Part shown: positions 1 to 3,995 of the stretch, piece by piece
Numbering within the stretch: the stretch's first letter is position 1
Layout: every line of letters starts with the position of its first letter
Assembly: GCA_012036375.1 (NCBI GenBank)
Contig: JAAUOI010000200.1
Span: 1-6,042 of the forward strand
Length of the DNA: 6,042 nt
From: Allobrachymonas sp.
GTDB lineage: Bacteria > Pseudomonadota > Gammaproteobacteria > Burkholderiales > Burkholderiaceae_C
Reading direction: 5' to 3'
The notes under the pieces: generated by a model
The model's database searches: none
Seen by the model: only the letters and a program-made list of their open reading frames with translations
Told to the model about the DNA's origin: nothing
Position numbers and translations under genes: made by a program

Positions 1-1
1 C

Positions 2-835
2 GCTTGCAGCCCGTCTATGCCAAAGCTTGGCCACTGGCCACGCGTGGTGGCTGCGCCTGCGACTTGGGTGGCTCAAGCTGGCGGCCTACAAAACATCGGT
101 TTTGCAGGCGAGGGATTCTCATTCGACAACGAAGCACCACAGCATGCCCAACATCTCGCGCCCTATGCGCTGATGAACCGTCTGGTCACACATGGCGAGT
201 GGCTCGAATTTGTGCAAGCTGGCGGCTACCACGATGCGCAGTGGTGGCTTTCAGCCGGCTGGGATTGGGTGTGCAGCCAAGGGATTGCAGCGCCACTGTA
301 TTGGCAGCAAAACGGTGATTCAAACATCCATGACGGCTGGACGAATTTCACCCTCCATGGCCGCGTGCCGATTGATCCGCACACGCCGATTGTGCACATC
401 AGCTATTTTGAAGCCGATGCTTACGCCCGCTGGAAATCCAGCACGGATGCCGCTTGGCATGGCGCACGTTTGCCCACCGAGGCTGAATGGGAAGCAGCAG
501 CTTTACTCAAAGAGACAGAGCACATCGCGCAAGGCAATTTTGTCGAAACCCGCGCTTTGCACCCTATGCCCGTGGCCAAACCCAGAGCGTGCTTGATGCA
601 GATGATGGGCGATGTCTGGCAATGGACCAGCTCCAGCTACAGCGCCTATCCCGGCTACCAGCCTTGGGAAGGCGCAGTCGGCGAATACAACGGCAAATTC
701 ATGGTCAACCAATACGTTTTGCGCGGCGGCTCATGCGCCACTCCTCGCAGCCATATTCGCGCAAGCTATCGCAATTTCTTCCCAACGGATGCGCGTTGGC
801 AATTTACGGGGCTGCGTTTGGCGAAATCGCTTTGA
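2..835 (+). CDS. egtB: Ergothioneine biosynthesis protein EgtB, C-terminal part (5' end outside window)
   Basis: EgtB is a non-heme iron sulfoxide synthase that uses O2 to join hercynine to a thiol donor (cysteine or gamma-Glu-Cys) in ergothioneine synthesis; it acts in the cytoplasm. What is visible is the C-terminal formylglycine-generating-enzyme-like (FGE-sulfatase) domain, with GFSFDNE, VTHGEWLEFVQAGGY, PIVHISYFEADAYARW, RLPTEAEWE, GDVWQWTSSSYSAYPGY, YVLRGGSC and RNFFPTDARWQFTGLRLA in the family order. The reading frame is open from base 2, so the ATG at 17 is very probably internal. Full-length EgtB is roughly 400-450 residues, and the N-terminal DinB-like domain with the HxxxHxE iron ligands lies to the left of the window. 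The gene ends with TGA at 833-835. It stands next to a sen locus whose SenA is its paralogue and uses the same substrate, hercynine. The first 15 or so codons align poorly by eye with EgtB linkers, so a small sequence error near the edge is possible. Confidence 0.9.
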   Translation, partial: ACSPSMPKLGHWPRVVAAPATWVAQAGGLQNIGFAGEGFSFDNEAPQHAQHLAPYALMNRLVTHGEWLEFVQAGGYHDAQWWLSAGWDWVCSQGIAAPLYWQQNGDSNIHDGWTNFTLHGRVPIDPHTPIVHISYFEADAYARWKSSTDAAWHGARLPTEAEWEAAALLKETEHIAQGNFVETRALHPMPVAKPRACLMQMMGDVWQWTSSSYSAYPGYQPWEGAVGEYNGKFMVNQYVLRGGSCATPRSHIRASYRNFFPTDARWQFTGLRLAKSL

Positions 836-907
836 TTGCAGGCAAAATTTAAAGGCAGGCTGCCTGATGCGATAGACATCAAATTGACGAAGAAAAACCG
901 TGCACTC

Positions 908-923
908 CTTGACCATGGTCAAG
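908..923. promoter_or_regulatory. Perfect 16-bp palindrome, candidate operator of the toxin-antitoxin pair
   Basis: CTTGACCATGGTCAAG reads the same on both strands. It lies four bases before the first possible antitoxin ATG (928). A -10-like hexamer, TAAAAT (924-929, 5 of 6 matches to TATAAT), follows immediately. Many type II toxin-antitoxin operons are autorepressed by a complex binding a palindrome at the promoter, so an operator is the natural reading. If TAAAAT is the real -10, transcription would start beyond 928 and translation would have to begin at the ATG at 937 or 970. No convincing -35 sits at the right distance, and binding is inferred only. Confidence 0.5.
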
Positions 924-927
924 TAAA

Positions 928-1140
928 ATGATCTGTATGAATTTGCTGACTCCCTCAACCCGTACTTTGATGCCTAGCCCACTCCACGCCAGTGAGCCTC
1001 GCAATCCTGCGGAGCATGAGATCAAGCGATTGATTGAGGAATCTTTGCAAAACGGCCAGACGACGGAATACGCTGATGCTGCGAGCCTTGTGCAAGAGCT
1101 GCGCCGCGATATGCGCTTACGCCATAGCAAACGCGCTTAG
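928..1140 (+). CDS. Short putative antitoxin of a type II toxin-antitoxin pair
   Basis: This 70-residue, charged ORF lies 35 bp upstream of a RelE/ParE-like toxin on the same strand, the usual antitoxin-first order. The C-terminal half (residues 28-70) is a likely amphipathic helix region (EHEIKRLIEESLQNGQ, then SLVQELRRDMRLRH), as expected for an antitoxin tail that wraps its toxin. The N-terminal 27 residues are rich in Pro, Ser and Thr and show no evident ribbon-helix-helix or helix-turn-helix, so the DNA-binding domain is absent, very short or unrecognised. The start is uncertain: in-frame ATGs lie at 928, 937 and 970, and none has a clear Shine-Dalgarno sequence. A 16-bp palindrome ends four bases before 928. 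The identification rests mainly on position; I do not recognise a named family with confidence. Confidence 0.6.
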   Translation: MICMNLLTPSTRTLMPSPLHASEPRNPAEHEIKRLIEESLQNGQTTEYADAASLVQELRRDMRLRHSKRA

Positions 1141-1175
1141 TTCCTCTTCGCGAGGCATTTGGGGTAGTCGCCGCT

Positions 1176-1496
1176 ATGAAGACAATTCTCTATCAGCTTG
1201 CGCGTCTGGATATCAATGCAGCACAAGACTGGTACAACGATGAACAACCCGGCTTGGGGGAAGAATTTACTGACGAGTTTTACGACGCATTGCAATGGCT
1301 GGAGCGTCAACCCGGTATGGGCTCCAAACGCTATGCGCATCTGATGCCAGGCGCTCAGTTGCGATGCTGGTCTTTGGATAGATTTCCCTTCTTACTGTTT
1401 TATCGCTGTGTGCAGCGCACTGACGGAATGACGCTGGAAGTCATTCGCGTTATTCACGAAAACCGAGATATCGCGAAAGCTTGGCTCAAACACTGA
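1176..1496 (+). CDS. RelE/ParE-family toxin of a type II toxin-antitoxin system
   Basis: A 106-residue protein of normal length for the ParE/RelE superfamily. It has the family outline: an N-terminal strand followed by a helix with ARLDINAAQDWY (9-20), PGLGEEF (25-31), a second helix ending in LERQPGMG (42-49), the core strand RFPFLLFYR (69-77), and the C-terminal strand EVIRVIHENRDI (88-99). ParE members poison DNA gyrase and RelE members cleave mRNA on the ribosome. The sequence alone does not decide between them, although the PGLG and FPFLLFYR style is closer to ParE-like proteins. The gene follows the short antitoxin ORF by 35 bp, so the two are probably co-transcribed. Its TGA (1494-1496) abuts, tail to tail, the stop of the DUF427 remnant on the opposite strand. 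A weak G-rich stretch (about 1160-1166) is the only ribosome-binding candidate. Confidence 0.85.
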   Translation: MKTILYQLARLDINAAQDWYNDEQPGLGEEFTDEFYDALQWLERQPGMGSKRYAHLMPGAQLRCWSLDRFPFLLFYRCVQRTDGMTLEVIRVIHENRDIAKAWLKH

Positions 1497-1647
1497 TCAA
1501 GCCTGCACTACCACACCCTTCCAAAACGCCACGCGATCTGCCACTTGTTCGGCGCCTGCTTTGGGCGCGGGGGAAGTAGGCGTTGTTTTCCACCATCACG
1601 ATGTCGTCGCTCTCGGCGATCACGGTGTTGTTCCAAATTGCTTTCAT
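1497..1647 (-). pseudogene. DUF427-family gene remnant with internal deletion
   Basis: On the minus strand, the ATG at 1647 is preceded by a good Shine-Dalgarno (AAGGGA, 1652-1657, spacing 4) and opens a typical DUF427 N-terminus: MKAIWNNTVIAESDD followed by IVMVENNAYFP. From about 1571 a different frame gives the typical DUF427 C-terminus: PAPKAGAEQV, then ADRVAFWKGVVVQA and TGA at 1499-1497. About 50 residues remain against a usual length near 90-95. The missing middle normally carries the conserved Cys-Pro-Trp-Lys-Gly stretch. The two halves join at a five-C run (+ strand G1569-G1573) and are one base out of frame, so the actual ORF from the ATG reads on to a TGA at 1488-1486 with an unrelated tail. 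The function of DUF427 is not established. It lies 42 bp downstream of senA on the same strand and was probably co-transcribed with it. Confidence 0.8.
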
Positions 1648-1689
1648 GATGTCCCTTAGCTGTCGTTAAAGTCAAATGCGTTGTGCGAC

Positions 1690-2853
1690 TCAAAGCAAGC
1701 AAGTGCGAAAGCCCGCGTAAATATCCGTGCGCTCGGGGGTGAAATAGTTGCGGTAACGTGGGTTGCGCATGATGGGCAGTGTGGCTGCGCAGGCGCCGCG
1801 CAGCACTTTTCGGCTGCCAAACCATGGCGCGGAGTAGTCACGATAGGGGTGGGCTTCAAAGCCGGGGTAGGCAACAAAATCAGAGGCCGTCCATTCCCAT
1901 ACATCGCCCCAACTCATGCTTGGCTCTTGGATTGCAGCGTATTCCCACTCTGCTTCGCTGGGCAAACGCCTACCTGCCCAAAGGCAATAGGCTTGCGCAT
2001 CATGCCAACTGATATGCACGGCGCTAGACTGCAAATTCAAAGGCTGCCATTTGCCGAACACAAGCTGCTCATAGCTTTGAGAAGCTTCGCGCAGATAGAT
2101 GGGCAGCGCATAGCCCGTCTCGCGCACAAAGCGCAAATACTGCGCCCAGCTCACGGGGCGAGCGTCGATCTCGAAGGCTTCGAGCTGCACCTCATGTGCG
2201 CCCAGCTCGTTGTCGAAAGAAAAACCTGCTGCTGAGCGGCCTAGCAAAAATTTTTGTCGGTTTTTAAAGGAAAAAAGAGCATTAGCCGGCGTATTTACTG
2301 CGCGGAGTGCTATTAAATTCATAGTGTGTAGCAATTCAGCTGGCAGCTCAATCGGCGCTTGCAAAGCCTGCGCCATGTAAATCGCCGCCTCGATATGCAT
2401 GGCCTCATGCAGCAACACAAGGCGATAGAAATACAGCGCATCGTCGCCGGAGTCTGCCTCGTGTAGCAAAGCTAAGGTTTGATCCAAAGTGCCTTGAAGA
2501 TACGACTTACAAGCCTTGCTATCGAGCAAAGGCAACTCCCAGCGCTGCGCATGCGGCACGGTGGAACTGTTGTACCAAGCATCGCCGTGATGCGGCAAGG
2601 CAATCACTGGGCATGGAAGGCGAGCATGCTCAGGATCAGCCTTGCGCCCCAAATCCCGTTGCAAGTTGCGCCCAATCCACCACTGCTGAAACCAGCCAAT
2701 ATGCCCCAGCTCCCACAGTGGCAAGTTAAATTGCTCTTCGCACGGAACATCCAGCAGCCCCGCCGCCTCGTATGCATCGAAGATGCGCAGCGTAGTGCGG
2801 CGCACGGCCTGCAACTGAAGGCCAAGCGTGGCGGCATCCGAAGTGCGTATCAT
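1690..2853 (-). CDS. senA: Selenoneine synthase SenA (EgtB-like non-heme iron enzyme)
   Basis: SenA forms the C-Se bond between hercynine and a selenosugar on the way to selenoneine. The 387-residue protein has an N-terminal DinB-like domain (about 1-170) with the three-His iron site: H51 in LGHIGWF, then H149 and H153 in LLHEAMHIE. A C-terminal FGE-sulfatase-like domain (about 200-387) follows, with GFSFDNE (210-216), AVHISWHDAQAYCLWAG (278-294), RLPSEAEWEYAA (296-307) and WGDVWEWTASDF (315-326). The EgtB-related signature HPYRDYSAPWFGSRKVLRGA runs from 335 to 354, and RNYFTPERTDIYAGFRTC closes the protein. This tail and the flanking senB separate it from the true EgtB at the left edge. The ATG at 2853 matches the expected N-terminus, but its Shine-Dalgarno (AGGGGAG, 2854-2860) touches the start codon. 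A TTG at 2877 with GGAAGG nine bases upstream would add eight residues. A frame open further upstream runs into senB and is unlikely to be used. Senses: minus strand, divergent from senB; the DUF427 remnant follows it. Confidence 0.9.
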   Translation of the reverse strand: MIRTSDAATLGLQLQAVRRTTLRIFDAYEAAGLLDVPCEEQFNLPLWELGHIGWFQQWWIGRNLQRDLGRKADPEHARLPCPVIALPHHGDAWYNSSTVPHAQRWELPLLDSKACKSYLQGTLDQTLALLHEADSGDDALYFYRLVLLHEAMHIEAAIYMAQALQAPIELPAELLHTMNLIALRAVNTPANALFSFKNRQKFLLGRSAAGFSFDNELGAHEVQLEAFEIDARPVSWAQYLRFVRETGYALPIYLREASQSYEQLVFGKWQPLNLQSSAVHISWHDAQAYCLWAGRRLPSEAEWEYAAIQEPSMSWGDVWEWTASDFVAYPGFEAHPYRDYSAPWFGSRKVLRGACAATLPIMRNPRYRNYFTPERTDIYAGFRTCLL

Positions 2854-2877
2854 CTCCCCTAGCGATAAATCTTCCAA
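2854..2877. promoter_or_regulatory. 24-bp divergent senA/senB intergenic region
   Basis: Only 24 bp separate the chosen start codons of senA (minus, 2853) and senB (plus, 2878). The side facing senA contains AGGGGAG directly against its ATG. The side facing senB has no recognisable Shine-Dalgarno, only GATAAAT (2864-2870), which loosely resembles a -10 box (4 of 6) but would lie too close for a normal leader. The two promoters must therefore lie inside the opposite gene, or senB must be leaderless or expressed from further upstream. No -35 element was convincingly placed for either direction. Confidence 0.35.
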
Positions 2878-3849
2878 ATGACAAAACCTTCCGTTGTAAT
2901 CATCAGCCCTGCTTTGCAAGATGCCAACAATGGCAATTGGCAAACGGCCCAGCGCTGGGCGCACATGCTGTCGCGCCAATATCGTACCCGCATCTTAAAA
3001 ACTTGGGATGCAAACCAGTCGGACGATGTGATGCTTGCCTTACACGCTCGGCGCAGCGCCAGCAGCATCGCCGCTTGGCACGCTAAAAAAGGCTCGCATG
3101 GCTTAATCCTCGCCCTAACTGGCACCGATTTATACCGAGACATCCATACTGATACGAGATCACAAGCTTCTTTGGATGCAGCCGGGCATTTGATCGTCTT
3201 GCAGGAGCTGGGCACGCAGCAATTGCCTAAGCAGCATCACAGCAAAACCGTCACGATTTTTCAATCGACAGGAACGCGAAAAACCTTGCCCAAAACAGCT
3301 AGACATTTGAATGCCGTCATGGTCGGCCATCTGCGAGAGGAGAAAATGCCGCAAACTTTGTTTGAAGCAGCGCGAATCTTGAAGGACGAGAAGCTCATCC
3401 GCATCACCCATATCGGCGCAGGTTTGGATGAAAATTTAGCGCAAGATGCTATCAATACAGAAGCACTCTGCGCAGGATATACATGGGCTAGAGGCTTAAA
3501 ACATGCTCAAACCTTAGCCAAAATCCAACGATCTCATGTGCTCGTCCACACCAGCAAAATGGAAGGCGGCGCACATGTGATCATGGAGGCCGTGTGCAGC
3601 GGCACCCCCGTGCTCGCCTCGCGCATGGATGGCAACGTAGGCATGCTTGGGCAAGATTACGCGGGCTACTTCTCCGTCGACGACGCGCAGGCATTGGCTG
3701 CTTTGCTGCTGCGGTGTAAGAATGAACCCGCTTTTCTAGACCAATTGGCCAAGCAATGCGCGAAGCGCGCGCCCCTCTTTTCTCCGGCCAGCGAACAATC
3801 CCAATTGCTGCGCTTGGTTGAAGCTTCTTTGACACCGAAAGTATTCTAG
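2878..3849 (+). CDS. senB: Selenosugar synthase SenB (GT-B fold glycosyltransferase)
   Basis: SenB uses selenophosphate and a UDP-sugar (UDP-GlcNAc in the characterised system) to make the 1-seleno-sugar that SenA consumes. The 323-residue protein has two Rossmann-like halves. The N-terminal half contains VVIISPALQDANNGNWQTA (6-24), characteristic of this small family, and LALTGTDLYRDI (78-89). The C-terminal half contains VMVGHLREEKMPQTLFEAA (147-165), HIGAGLD (178-184), and the GT-B nucleotide-sugar motif with paired glutamates, E229 and E237 in MEGGAHVIMEAV, followed by SGTPVLASRMDGNVGMLG (241-258). No signal peptide or membrane segment is seen, so it should be cytoplasmic. The ATG at 2878 fits the conserved N-terminus, although no clear ribosome-binding site precedes it. 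Its TAG stop (3847-3849) lies inside the left end of a long inverted repeat. It points the same way as selD, 146 bp downstream, and diverges from senA. Confidence 0.9.
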   Translation: MTKPSVVIISPALQDANNGNWQTAQRWAHMLSRQYRTRILKTWDANQSDDVMLALHARRSASSIAAWHAKKGSHGLILALTGTDLYRDIHTDTRSQASLDAAGHLIVLQELGTQQLPKQHHSKTVTIFQSTGTRKTLPKTARHLNAVMVGHLREEKMPQTLFEAARILKDEKLIRITHIGAGLDENLAQDAINTEALCAGYTWARGLKHAQTLAKIQRSHVLVHTSKMEGGAHVIMEAVCSGTPVLASRMDGNVGMLGQDYAGYFSVDDAQALAALLLRCKNEPAFLDQLAKQCAKRAPLFSPASEQSQLLRLVEASLTPKVF

Positions 3850-3973
3850 GTAACGCGAAAAACGCGAAAAGAAAACTTCAGAAAAACGCTAAAAATACCT
3901 ATTAAGCTTCAATCAATACTTTCAAAAATTTTCGCGTTTTTCGCGTTCTTTTCGCGCTTTTCGCGTTACCTAG
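3846..3973. repeat. Long imperfect inverted repeat with CGCGAAAA / TTTTCGCG units
   Basis: The left arm starts CTAGGTAACGCGAAAA at 3846 and the right arm ends TTTTCGCGTTACCTAG at 3973. The outer 31 bases of the two arms pair at 28 positions, and weaker pairing continues to about 50 bases per arm (GAAAAACGCTAAAA at 3881-3894 against TTTTCGCGTTTTTC at 3929-3942). An AT-rich centre of about 25-30 bases contains an AAGCTT. The right arm has four TTTTCGCG units (3929, 3938, 3949, 3958). The left arm has two CGCGAAAA units (3854, 3863) and a degenerate one (3887). It begins at the senB stop codon and ends 22 bp before selD. It could be a MITE- or REP-like element, or a bidirectional terminator/processing hairpin. 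It lacks a classical stem followed directly by a T tract. Confidence 0.8.
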
Positions 3974-3995
3974 ACCCTCCCCAAGCCAAGTAAAT

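Noticed and set aside
1..60. Possible frameshift near the start of the EgtB fragment (frame +1 reads LQPVYAKAW, which loosely resembles an EgtB linker)
   Set aside because: The linker before the FGE-like domain is poorly conserved, and the window edge leaves too little sequence to decide.
853..865. AGGCAGGCTGCCT inverted repeat after egtB as a terminator
   Set aside because: The stem is only five base pairs with a three-base loop and no T tract follows on the plus strand. It could be chance.
1143..1157. CCTCTTCGCGAGG hairpin between antitoxin and toxin
   Set aside because: A four-base stem is too short to claim a regulatory structure, and no conservation can be seen from one sequence.
1681..2235. 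184-residue plus-strand ORF opposite senA
   Set aside because: It lies entirely antisense to senA, which has clear conserved motifs throughout. The plus-strand translation shows no recognisable domain and is a shadow frame.
2854..2979. N-terminal extension of senA to an ATG at 2979 (429 residues)
   Set aside because: The extra 42 residues are encoded antisense to the conserved start of senB and resemble nothing expected at a SenA N-terminus. The ATG at 2853 (or TTG at 2877) fits better.
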